Assembly: GCF_023973825.1 (NCBI RefSeq)
Contig: NC_090127.1
Span: 2,202,501-2,266,500, forward strand
Reading direction: 5' to 3'
Source: Plasmodium brasilianum
Lineage: Eukaryota; Apicomplexa; Aconoidasida; Haemosporida; Plasmodiidae
DNA length: 64,000 bases
Shown here: positions 1 to 10,116 of the stretch, in pieces
Layout of the letters: each line of letters begins with the position of its first letter
How positions within the stretch are numbered: position 1 is the first letter of the stretch
Position numbers and translations under genes: made by a program
Notes under the pieces: model-generated
Told to the model about the DNA's origin: nothing
What the model saw: the letters and a program-made list of their open reading frames with translations, nothing else
Databases searched by the model: none

Positions 1-126
1 GCTATCAGTCCTTATTTTTAAAATGGTTTATTCTTTTTAATTTCCACCATTTTTTGAAATATTATTCTTTTTTAACTTTTATGAAATGTATATATATATA
101 AATATATAATATATGTGTGTATGTAT

Positions 127-375
127 AGATGTACCTATGTATGTATGTACCTATGTATGTATGTACCTATGTATGTATGTACCTATGTATGTATGTACCT
201 ATGTATGTATGTACCTATGTATGTATGTACCTATGTATGTATGTACCTATGTATGTATGTACCTATGTATGTATGTACCTATGTATGTATGTACTTATGT
301 ATGTATGTACCTATGTATGTATGTACCTATGTATGTATGTACCTATGTATGTATGTACCTATGTATGTATGTATG
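127..375. repeat. 16-bp minisatellite, about 15 copies
   Basis: The unit acctatgtatgtatgt is repeated almost perfectly; one copy reads actt instead of acct. It is open in all three forward frames because 16 bp is not a multiple of 3 and the unit holds no stop. Confidence 0.95.
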
Positions 376-1230
376 GGCGTATATGTATACCCATTTATGC
401 CTATCACACCTTTCTGTTTAACATCAGTGCCTTTAATATATGGCGAGCATGTGTACAGGCGTCCGGGCACAGTTGTTCATATATATGTGTAAACTTTTTT
501 CTCTTTTCTGTTCATAAAAAGAAGGGCTATCTATCACTTTGGGCTTCTTAACATGAAGAGAAATGGCAGAATTAAATGAACAAACAATGAACATATAAGG
601 AGCAAAAAAATAAGAAAAAAACAAGCAATTAATTAGCAAAAAAAATTTGCAATTAACGAAAAAAATCAGTAATAAATTAAAAAAAAATTAGCAATACATA
701 AATAAAAGCTTTAAGCTTTTAAGCTTGTAACAAATAATATTGAAGTGGTACACTAAGCTATCAACAATATATGAAATCATACAAAAAAATAAAAAAAAAA
801 TAAACAAATAAAAAATGAAAAAAAACAAAAAAAAATAAAAAAAATAATAAATAAAAAAAATAATAAATAAAAAAAATAATAAATAAAAAAAAAATAATAA
901 AATAAAAATAATAATTATAATAATATTAATAATAGTAATAGCAGTAACATCAGCAATAGTAAGAGTAACCTTATATTTGAAACCCCCGTTCAAATAACTC
1001 TGTAGAAAAAAAAAAATAACTCGTTTATCTTATGTGGTATGAAAGTACTTTATAAAAGAATATAAGTACAATGTTTTTTGGTGTATTTATATTATAAATT
1101 CTTTTTTTTTTTCTCCATTTGTATATATATATATATATATGTATATGTATATGTATATGCATATTTATATATGTACATTTTTTAAATTCCCCTTTTGCGT
1201 TTTATTACATGCTTTTTTTTCTTTCTTCCC

Positions 1231-1262
<32 letters not shown>

Positions 1263-1584
1263 ATTATTCCACTGTTACTTATATTTCATAAACTTTTATC
1301 CCATTTTGTGCAGCCTTTTTCGTTGACTTCTACATTTTGTATTTTGAATTTTTTGTGTACATGAAATTTTCCTTCATTTGTTGCGCGTTAAAGAGTTGAG
1401 TATACATACATATATATACATATATTCCTGACCGAAGCAAGGAAAACCGTCGACTTTCGAAGATTTCCTTTTAAACAGTGAGAAGAAAAGGACAGATCCT
1501 ATTACTATATCGCTTGCAGTGGAAAAAAAGTACGAAAAAGTGAAGAAGCAAAGCGCATGAGTGTATGTTTATGATTATACTTTT

Positions 1585-1705
1585 GTATGTATGTATGAAC
1601 ATATGTATGTATGTATGTATGAACATATGTATGTATGTATGAACATATGTATGTATGTATGAACATATGTATGTATGTATGAACATATGTATGTATGCAT
1701 GAACA
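1585..1705. repeat. About 20-bp minisatellite upstream of CCT3
   Basis: Units of the form atgaacatatgtatgtatgt are repeated about six times with small length changes in the atgt block. The array ends some 60 bp before the CCT3 start codon, so it lies in the likely 5' UTR or promoter. Confidence 0.9.
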
Positions 1706-1763
1706 TATGTACGTTTTTATATACGTATTAATACACCCCCTCACGCCACTTCACTTCCAACAG

Positions 1764-3660
1764 ATGTTGAAAAACCCCGGAGCAGTTTTGGTTTTCAAGC
1801 CTAACACAAAGAGGGAGGAAGGAAGAAAAACGCAGCTGTCGAATATACAGGTAATCAAAAGAAGCGATTGAATTCTTAGGGGGCACATGATGTCAACGCG
1901 TGCAGTATACGATTGCATGGAACTGCTCACGTGCGAGTTCCCTTGCATGTACGTGAATCCATATACAAAATGCTCATCTGCAAAATAAATTTGTTCCACA
2001 TATATATATATATATATATATATATGTACGTGTGCTTCTTTACATATATACATGGGTACTGAATATTTACAAATATGGCCATCCTCTGTGTGGCCCATTT
2101 TGATGACCTGTTCAGGCGAGTCGGGCAGTTAGCGAAATTGTGAAGACAACACTAGGCCCTATGGCAATGTTGAAAATGATGCTTGATCCGTTGGGGGGAA
2201 TAATAATAACTAATGATGGCAATTCAATTTTAAGAGAAGTGGATGTAGCTCACCCAGCAGCAAAATCGCTGATAGAATTAAGTAGATCTCAGGATGAAGA
2301 AGTAGGAGATGGAACAACATCGGTAGTGATATTATCAGGTGAGTTACTAAACATAGCGGAAGCATTTCTAAAGCAGAAGATACATCCAACAATTATAGTA
2401 AATTGTTATATGAATGCTTTAAATTGTAGTTTAAAATATTTAGAAGAAATTGCAATTGAGGTAGATGTAAATGATGAAGGGAATCTATTAAAAGCTATAG
2501 ATTCATGTTTAAGTACAAAATTTGTTAGTCGTTATAACAGTATTATTAGTAAATTAGCATTAGAAGCAACTCAGTGTGTTAAGATAGAAAACATAATGGG
2601 TAAAAAAGAAATAGATATAAAAAGATATGCAAAGGTGGAAAAAATACCTGGAGGAGAAATAACAGACAGTTATGTACTAAAGGGTGTAATGATAAATAAA
2701 GATATTACACATCCAAAAATGAGAAGGTATATTAAGAATCCACGTATATTATTACTAGATTGCACATTAGAATATAAAAAAGCAGAAAGTCAAACAAACG
2801 TAGAAATATTGGATGAAAATACATGGAATCAATTACTTTTACAGGAAGAAATAGAAGTTAAAAAGTTTTGTGAATATATAATTGATAGTAAATGCGATGT
2901 AGTAATAACAGAAAAAGGTGTATCTGATTTAGCTCAACATTTTCTTGTTAAAAAGAATATAAGTGTTATTAGGAGAGTAAGAAAAACAGATTTGAATAGA
3001 TTAGAAAGGATTAGTGGTGCTACAATTGTTAACAGATGTGATGAAATTGTTGAGAGTGATATTGGTACACAATGTGGTTTATTTGAAGTTAAAAAAATTG
3101 GAGATGATTACTATTCCTTTTTTGTTGAATGTGAAAATCCTCGTGCATGTACTATTTTACTTAGAGGATCAACTAAAGATGTGTTAAACGAAATAGAAAG
3201 GAATTTACATGATGGTATGAATGTAGCTAAAAATATAATCATAGAAGGGAAATTATTATATGGTGGTGGATGTACAGAAATGCGAGTTGCTCAACATCTA
3301 CTTAAAGAAGCAAACCATTTTGATGATTCAAGAAAAAGCATAACAGAAGCAGTTGCTACAGCCCTTGAAATTATTCCAAAAATTTTAGCACAAAACAGTG
3401 GAGCTAATGTAGTAAAGACTATAAACATGTTAAGGATAAAACATGAAAATATTGATGGAGAGAAGTATGGAATAGATGGTATTACAGGTGATATTATTGA
3501 TGTATCGACAAAAAATATTTGGGATTTACTTTCTGTAAAGAAGCAAATATACAAAAGTGCAATTGAAGCTGCTGCCATGATTCTTCGAATTGACGATGTG
3601 GTTAGCGGAATAGGAAAGGAGGATAAGATTCAGAAGCCCGTTCAGAATGAGTTCGATTAG
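1764..3660 (+). CDS. CCT3: T-complex protein 1 subunit gamma (CCT3)
   Basis: Cytosolic group II chaperonin subunit of the TRiC/CCT ring, which folds actin, tubulin and other substrates using ATP. Two exons join in phase 0: 1764-1850 (29 codons, from MLKNPGAVLVFK to LSNIQ, donor gtaatc) and 2116-3660 (acceptor ctgttcag). The product is 543 aa, the normal length for the family. The nucleotide-binding motifs are intact: TTLGPMAM followed by ITNDGNSI, then VGDGTTSVVILSGELL. The apical domain has KGVMINKDITHPKMRR. The C-terminal half has LLYGGGCTEMRVAQHL, SGANVV and the typical GIDGITGDIID region. The start is chosen because the family N-terminus is encoded only by the small first exon; the long ORF begins inside exon 2. 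Subunit gamma is assigned from overall resemblance and length. Confidence 0.95.
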
Positions 3661-4787
3661 AAATGGAGGCGGCGGGAAGAGACTCAAAGAGCATTCGATT
3701 GGTGTAGTAGTATCCTTCTATTGTTATCGATGGATGATATTGGTGTAGTGATATCGGTGTAGTGATATCGGTGTAGTGATAACGGTGTAGTGATAACGGT
3801 GTAGTGATAACGGTGTAGTGATAACGGTGTAGTGATATCGGTGTAGTGATAACGGTGTAGTGATATCGGTGTAGTGATAACGGTGTAGTGATAACGGTGT
3901 AGTGATATCGGTGTAGTGATATCGATGTAGTGATATCGATGTAGTGATATCGGTGTAGTGATATCGATGTAGTGATATCGGTGTAATAATATCGATGATG
4001 TAGCCCCAATTCAGTAACGCCTGCTCAGCTCTTAGTTAGAATTCACTATAGAATCATAGCTCTGTATGTACATCTACCAGTTCGAGAAAGTGCTTCTTAT
4101 TCATCTGCGTTGTATGCCCTCATGCATGCATCTTCGCGTGTATGTATGCTTATATTTACGCGCGTATTTGTGCTTCCATTTATGCGTTTGTTTATTACTT
4201 TATGCTCATACGCATTTACATATTCATGCCTTTCTCCATATCCCTTTTTGTTCCCTCCCTCCCCCATTTATAAACGGGGGTGTGCCTCCCGTGGAATGTT
4301 GAATGTTTCCTACCTCACCCTGTATCTTAGTTATAATATGTATCACGTGCAGTATGTTAATTTTGTTGTACTTCATGTGCTGCATTTGTGAAGGCTAAAA
4401 GAGTAAATATTTTTGAAAAAACTAGTCATAATTAAATAGCGTTACATAGTAGTATGAATAGTACGAAGCAATGTGCATCTGTTTGCTGTTACGTGCAATA
4501 CTGCTTAACGGTGCGCAGTTTTAACAAATATGAAATTTACTTGTAGATTAACTCCGTGAACACATATAGAACGGGTAATGAAGATATGTACAAGTATTAC
4601 AAAAAAAGAAAAGATGAATCCCATAGGCAGCATTAAAAGCTACCTGTTCAGGCAAACGAACACACAGGCGGGCAGAAATGCACCCATGTGATACAGCCAA
4701 CTTTTGAAAAAAGAAAACTGAACAAATTAACAAAAACAAAATTTGTACCCATACAAAAAAAAAAAAAAAAAGGGAATGAAACAATGC

Positions 4788-4824
<37 letters not shown>

Positions 4825-5036
4825 TATATAGATAGATGGATAGACAGATGAAGCTAATGTAAATGCTAGAGGAAGTAATGGGAACATGGAGAGGCGCCGA
4901 AAGATAGTGCGAAGAAATAATAACAACGGTGTGCATGCCGTAATGCTTCCCACCCCGTGCATACACATGAATGCCTGTTCTGTGTATGCTTCAAACGATA
5001 GGTATTTTTAATAAAGAGCCTCCGCCATATTCCTCT
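3661..5036. other. Intergenic: 14-bp minisatellite, then unique AT-rich sequence
   Basis: This lies between the convergent CCT3 (+) and the SAP-like gene (-). A 14-bp minisatellite fills about 3738-3990. The rest is unique sequence with poly-A at 4757-4772 and about 4791-4818. I see no coding signal or RNA gene. Confidence 0.7.
3738..3990. repeat. 14-bp minisatellite (gtgtagtgatatcg), about 18 copies
   Basis: The unit gtgtagtgatatcg is less AT-rich than its surroundings. Copies alternate between gatatc (a palindrome) and gataac at one position, and between cggtg and cgatg at the junction. It starts about 80 bp after the CCT3 stop, so it probably lies in the CCT3 3' UTR. Confidence 0.95.
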
Positions 5037-8000
5037 CTACGTGTCCTTCCTAAGCTGTTCGTACTTATTTAGATAACAAGTAAGCAAATTGAAGCAGTTT
5101 TTATTTAAGTGTGTATCTCCACCGTATGGTAGTTTAATGTTCAACTTAGTACAAGCATCGATAACTTTATCAATGGTAATGTTATACTCTTCACTAAGCA
5201 TAAACAACGTTTCAGGTGAGTAATAATGGATTATATCAACCGGGTCAGCAATATTTGAGTATTCAATAAGTGTAACAATATTTTTAGTAGTGAGATAATT
5301 TTTTATTAAATCATTTGTATCAACAAATTTATAAACAATAAAATTATTATTTATAGAACTTTCTGAAATGAGAAATTCAAATTGGTTCATCTCTAACCTT
5401 TTTATTTCTTCTTTTGTTTTATGTCTATATTTATTAACATCCTGTATATGTGAATTTGAAAATTTACATATATAATCACCCAAGAAATCTAATGATAAAT
5501 TATGTTTGATGTGAAACTCTTCAATGGTTTCTTGCATCCCTCCATATTTTAGAACTTCTCTTCTGCATTGCTCTTCCTTTTCCTCTTCTTCATCGTTCGT
5601 ATCGACTGTATCGTTTTTTCCGCTATGTCCATTTTCATCATCACCACACTGTTTAATCTGGTCAGGTAACCTCTGATCATTTTCAAAATTAAACGTCTTC
5701 TTCAACTTTTCAGCCATAGATATTTCCTTATCAAAATTGTAATCATTGACTATTGGTAATTTAGCAATATCTGCATTGTCTTTTATATTATTTTCCATTT
5801 CTTTCTGTTTAATAAATTTATTAGTTGTATCTATCCGTAAATAATCAACTGGATCATATAAAAATTTATTTATTTCTATTGCTGAATCTACTTGTTTGAT
5901 CTTTGATTCAGTATCACCATATTTCTCTTGTTCTTTATATTGTTTTATATTTTCTTTTAATTTGTCTAATTTGATATGGGATAATACATGCTCTTCTGGA
6001 TTCTTTATTATTTCTCTCACATCGAAATAATTGTTTTCTTTTATTTTCATTATATCTAATAATCTCATTTTTATTTCTTCGAACGTTCCGAATGTTGGAT
6101 AACCCCTTTTTCTTAACTCGTCCCTTATCTGCATCTCGCTCATTTCTTTAATTTCTTCTTCTTTGATTTCAACAAATTTGTTTGACACTCGGTTGAAGAA
6201 GATGCTCTTGTTAATCAGCTCGTCGGTGGAGCCCCCTCTCCAACTGTTAGAATCAGTAGAGGGGTTGGAAGAGTTAAGCACATTAGATGAGTTAGACACA
6301 CTTAAACCATTTCTATCACTTGCACCGACTTCATCGACTTCCCCGCTTACTCCCCCCGGATGCCTACTCTCCCTCGCTACCTTTGCATTGTAGTACTTCA
6401 AATTTTCCAGATTCTCGTCCCTCGCTATTTTATTTTCCTTCCTGTATTGTTCATATAATTGCAAGAGTTTCGTCTCCTTCTCCCTCAGTTCATCAATGTA
6501 CGATGCCTGTTTACAAATTTTGGTAAAAATTCCATCGATCAATTTCTTTTCTTCTTCATTTACATCCTTCTCCTTATCATCAATATTTTTCATCATGTCA
6601 AAATCCTTTCTTGAAAACTTAAAATTAAATTTATCTATATTACTATAATCTCCTCTGTATATTTTTCGTAGTATTTCTCTGTTTTCTTCTTCTTCTTTCT
6701 CTTTTATAAATTCTGTGTCTGTTCCTGCATACTCACCTAGACTCTTTTCCTCTCCTTCGCTCAGTGGCGAATTCCTGGAAACTCCACTGCTCGAGCAATC
6801 ATCACTACTGGGGTTTACGGTGGTTGTGGGGTTGAGGGGGGTATGCTTGACACTTCCTACTCCTCCAACATCTGCATCAGTTCCAACACTTCTAGCATCT
6901 CCATTCCCCCCAACATCCGAAGGACCCCCCTCCTGAGTGAATAACCGTATATACTCTTGAATATTCCTTTCCATTGTATCATTCGTGGTAAAAGACTTCT
7001 CAATATCCTTCTTCAATTTGTCAAGATTCAATTTACGAGAACTGTTAATAACCCTTTCATTTAATTCATATATGTCTTTTTTTTCATTTTCTTTATATTC
7101 TCTCATCTTTCTGTCGGTACTCTCCTTCATCAGTTGTACTAATCTATTATACTCTTCTAACATTTTGTCTTTATCTAATCCCTTCAATTTTTCATTATCA
7201 TTTAGCAATTTATCGTTTTTTAAATACTTCTTCATTAGCTTTGTCATATCCTCCTCTGATCCATTTATCATGTCATTCTTTCCATCTATGTTGTTACTTT
7301 CGTCAAACTTATGTTCTAAACTATTTTGATTTTTCTCTTCTGGTGTACTGTGAATCCATTCCGAATCTTCTTCCCCCCTGTTACTGGGTCCTAATCCATT
7401 TTTTCCCTTACTCTTGCTTATCACTTTGCTGATTTGTTTTTTTCCTTTTCCTCCTTCGTTTCCTTTGCTTCCTTCGTTTCCTTCGTTTCCTTCGTTTCCT
7501 TCGTTTCCTTCGCTTCCTTCATTTCCTTCGCTTCCTTCATTTCCTTCGCTTCCTTCATTTCCTTCGCTTCCTTCATTTCCTTCGCTTCTTTCATTTTCTA
7601 CTTTTCTTGCTATTCTTTCTTCGTTTCTTTTTTCCTTTTTCCTTTTCTTTTCTTTATCTTCCTCCTCTCCTTCAATATCATCTCCATCATCATGCCCCGA
7701 GGAGCTAGCCGAGTCTAACTGATTTTTTAGCTCAACGTCTTTACTATTTTGGCATGTAACATGACTACTACAGTTGTTCTTATAATGTGGTTCGCCCCTA
7801 CTGTTAAGTATGTCTTCACTGTTTGCTTGACCCTCACCATTAGCTTCACTCACATCACTCGCTTCACTCACATCACTAGCTTCACTCACATCACTAGCTT
7901 CACTCACATCACTAGCTTCCCTCTCATTATATGTGCCATTAAACATGCACAAACGCTGCTCCCCCTTTCTTCCCTTCCTTTTTTTGTGTAACGTACATAC

Positions 8001-8237
8001 GTTTATTGAAAAATTATTTTCATTTTTCTTTTTCAACAAAATAAATTGTTTTCTTCTCTTTTTAATTATTGTCACGTTCATAATATTATTATTATTCCTT
8101 GTATTTTGTTTTTCAATTGACGAGATGTAAAAAGCTCTTTTAAAATAATTTTTCATTTTTCCGTAGTTATATGTAAGCATCAGTGTGAGCTTTGCCAGTG
8201 TAAAGAATGCAATGGCTACTAGCACATGCCTTTTCAT
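5037..8237 (-). CDS. Conserved Plasmodium protein with hydrophobic leader and SAP-like motif
   Basis: Single-exon 1066-aa protein. The N-terminus has a hydrophobic segment (HVLVAIAFFTLAKLTLMLTY) followed by a long Lys/Arg/Asn-rich stretch, the general layout of a bipartite apicoplast leader. Two repeat blocks follow: SEASDV about four times near residues 108-130, and a Gly-Asn-Glu-Gly-Ser hexapeptide array around 215-265. The middle is acidic and charged, with probable coiled coil. Residues about 695-735 (MQIRDELRKRGYPTFGTFEE) resemble a SAP helix-loop-helix, a nucleic-acid-binding motif. The C-terminal 150 residues are low in repeats and look globular. The ATG at 8237 is preceded by an AG that could be a splice acceptor, so an extra 5' exon is possible. 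Organelle targeting and nucleic-acid binding are inference. Confidence 0.75.
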   Translation of the reverse strand: MKRHVLVAIAFFTLAKLTLMLTYNYGKMKNYFKRAFYISSIEKQNTRNNNNIMNVTIIKKRRKQFILLKKKNENNFSINVCTLHKKRKGRKGEQRLCMFNGTYNEREASDVSEASDVSEASDVSEASDVSEANGEGQANSEDILNSRGEPHYKNNCSSHVTCQNSKDVELKNQLDSASSSGHDDGDDIEGEEEDKEKKRKKEKRNEERIARKVENERSEGNEGSEGNEGSEGNEGSEGNEGSEGNEGNEGNEGNEGSKGNEGGKGKKQISKVISKSKGKNGLGPSNRGEEDSEWIHSTPEEKNQNSLEHKFDESNNIDGKNDMINGSEEDMTKLMKKYLKNDKLLNDNEKLKGLDKDKMLEEYNRLVQLMKESTDRKMREYKENEKKDIYELNERVINSSRKLNLDKLKKDIEKSFTTNDTMERNIQEYIRLFTQEGGPSDVGGNGDARSVGTDADVGGVGSVKHTPLNPTTTVNPSSDDCSSSGVSRNSPLSEGEEKSLGEYAGTDTEFIKEKEEEENREILRKIYRGDYSNIDKFNFKFSRKDFDMMKNIDDKEKDVNEEEKKLIDGIFTKICKQASYIDELREKETKLLQLYEQYRKENKIARDENLENLKYYNAKVARESRHPGGVSGEVDEVGASDRNGLSVSNSSNVLNSSNPSTDSNSWRGGSTDELINKSIFFNRVSNKFVEIKEEEIKEMSEMQIRDELRKRGYPTFGTFEEIKMRLLDIMKIKENNYFDVREIIKNPEEHVLSHIKLDKLKENIKQYKEQEKYGDTESKIKQVDSAIEINKFLYDPVDYLRIDTTNKFIKQKEMENNIKDNADIAKLPIVNDYNFDKEISMAEKLKKTFNFENDQRLPDQIKQCGDDENGHSGKNDTVDTNDEEEEKEEQCRREVLKYGGMQETIEEFHIKHNLSLDFLGDYICKFSNSHIQDVNKYRHKTKEEIKRLEMNQFEFLISESSINNNFIVYKFVDTNDLIKNYLTTKNIVTLIEYSNIADPVDIIHYYSPETLFMLSEEYNITIDKVIDACTKLNIKLPYGGDTHLNKNCFNLLTCYLNKYEQLRKDT
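7457..7605 (-). repeat. Coding 18-bp repeat (Glu-Gly-Asn-Glu-Gly-Ser)
   Basis: In-frame tandem repeat inside the SAP-like gene, with plus-strand unit cttccttcatttccttcg. It also reads open on the plus strand, giving Phe/Ser/Pro shadow frames. Confidence 0.9.
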
Positions 8238-8836
8238 TTTCTGTTAAGCAGTTCGAATGAAGCTACTCATGTTTGGGCTCACATTCCATACAAGCGGATG
8301 TACATTTGTAAGAAGATTTCCGTGCAAATGAATGAAAATACACATATATAAACATATACGTATATATGTATATATATTTACGTATATATATTTATGTATA
8401 TATAAATGTATATATATATGTATATATAAATGTATATATATATGTATATATAAATGTATATATATATGTATATATAAATGTATATATATATGTATATATA
8501 AATGTATATATATATGTATATATATATGTACATATATTTATGTATATATATTTATGTATATATAAATGTATATATAAATGTATATGTATGATTGTACACG
8601 CATGTATGCGTATCGTACAATCCTGTCATTTATTTTTATTTTGTTCTATTTTTTTTTCGAGTTTCCTAGTTCTTTTTTGAACAAAAAAAAATTTACATAG
8701 TTCAGTATTGCAAGTTTGTTTTCCACTTCCGACTTGATAATCATCAAAAAAGTAGAAGAATATAATTTAATGATTTTTTTTTTTTTTTTCGCGCCCTCTA
8801 CATGTAAACATTGGCACATACAAATATACATACATG

Positions 8837-8873
<37 letters not shown>

Positions 8874-9025
8874 GCGATTGTACGTTTGTAATGTTTGCAA
8901 ATGTACATACATAAGTAAATGTATGCGAGATCGACTCCTCCACAATTTACTTAGTCAAACGAAACGTTCTCATAAAAAACCCTAAAGAAGCTTCAATCTT
9001 TTTAGAGTTCCTTATTTTTTCAATA
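8238..9025. other. Intergenic with 24-bp TATA-type minisatellite
   Basis: About 8390-8575 is a TA-rich array of 24-bp units (eight codons long, so open as Tyr/Ile/Cys/Lys readings). A (TA)n run lies near 8841-8866 and a T run at about 8775-8790. The region separates divergent genes. No gene seen. Confidence 0.7.
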
Positions 9026-9720
9026 ATGAGTAAAGCCTCTGTGTCAATGATGAAGTACGTTCCCCTTCCCTCTTCTTTTACAGTGAACAGAAATATAAGA
9101 AGGGTGAGCCAAAAAAAAAAAAAAAAAAAAAAAAAAGGAACAAGTGTAAAGAACTCAAAAGTAGTGAAATGAAGTATAAAGAATTGAAAAGAACTTCTTA
9201 TGTGTGAAATTTGCATTTTTGCATTTTTAAGATTAGATCCATTTCCTTGTTCTTTCACTTTACTCGTGTACATTTTACGCGTTAGCAAATTCTCTTTATG
9301 TGCGGATGATCATGTATAACTCATGTGTTATGCCCCCTTTTTTTTCACCAGTTTAACATGGCTGAATACGACCGGAAAACTTTCTTCTCTTTCAACATAT
9401 TCTCTTTATTCTTATTCGCCCTTCCAATTGTTTACATGTCTAAAGTAAATAACTAAAAAGAACATAAAGGGGAATGAACCCAATATGCATTTTTCGTTCG
9501 CCATAAATATGTATATATATATATATATGTACAAATGCATGCATGTATATGTATGTAAATGTGTATATTTGGCAGGAGTGCGTGCAGTCCTGTTTCATTG
9601 CAAACTATTTTTTTTTTTTTTTTTTAGGTCAACTACAGAATGTGTGAAGAGAACGAGGTCATATACATTAAGTTAGAGAATGCTCGTTTGAGTGTAACGA
9701 AAAGCATTTTTTCAAATTAG
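9026..9720 (+). CDS. Small three-exon protein with one membrane segment
   Basis: Not recognised with confidence. Three exons join in frame at every junction: 9026-9103 (26 codons, donor gtgagc), 9352-9444 (31 codons, acceptor tttcaccag, donor gtaaat) and 9628-9720 (30 codons plus stop, acceptor after a long T tract). The product is 87 aa. Exon 2 carries DRKTFFSFNIFSLFLFALPI, a clear hydrophobic helix ending in Pro-Ile. That segment recalls the first membrane helix of the V-ATPase assembly factor VMA21, but the second helix of that family is missing, so I do not assign it. The coding sequence is less AT-rich than its surroundings. An alternative start is the Met at the beginning of exon 2. Confidence 0.5.
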
Positions 9721-10116
9721 AAATACCTAAAGTTGATAAACACTTCTTTGGTAGAAGTCTTTTTTTTTTTTTTTTTTTGGAATACATATGCTATTAAGGA
9801 ATACATATGCTATTAAGGAATACATATGCTATTAATTGTAATATATGCGTCTTTTCTGCTTTGCTTTTTTTCGGGAAAAAATATATAGAAGCGCTCATTA
9901 ATTTTCATTTGTGCATTTGTGAACTTAGGTGTGCAGGTTGACATACGTAAAGGGGTATACATAGGTGAAGAGGTGTACATACCCTAACACACTTACGCAC
10001 GCATACTTGTGTTCACTTGAATTCCCCTAATAATAAAATATCAACCAAGTGGTAAAATACATATATCCCACGCCCATTGTTCATCTCGCATTGCACCTGT
10101 TCAGTTGTCCACCGTA
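9721..10116. other. Short intergenic region
   Basis: Holds a T run at 9761-9778 followed by three copies of a 19-bp unit (ggaatacatatgctattaa). Otherwise unique sequence with no coding signal. The end (cacctgttcag before 10105) looks like a splice acceptor, so the next gene may have an untranslated or undetected 5' exon here. Confidence 0.55.

Larger units (their letters stand above)
1..1763. other. Intergenic region with two minisatellites and AT homopolymers
   Basis: No convincing gene. A 16-bp tandem repeat (acctatgtatgtatgt) fills about 127-375. Poly-A/AAT simple sequence covers about 775-930, with T runs at 1100-1110 and 1229-1256. A second array of roughly 20-bp units (atgaacatatgtatgtatgt) lies at about 1585-1705, just before the CCT3 start. 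Open frames here are only Met-Tyr-Val-Cys or His-Thr-Tyr readings of the repeats. Confidence 0.75.

Noticed and set aside
113..551. Three overlapping ORFs of 100-140 codons
   Set aside because: They are pure translations of the 16-bp minisatellite (Met-Tyr-Val-Cys) in three frames.
7414..7722. Plus-strand Phe/Ser/Pro ORFs
   Set aside because: Antisense shadows of the Glu-Gly-Asn repeat in the minus-strand gene.
8332..8680. Tyr/Ile/Cys ORFs
   Set aside because: Readings of the 24-bp TA-rich repeat; no unique sequence.
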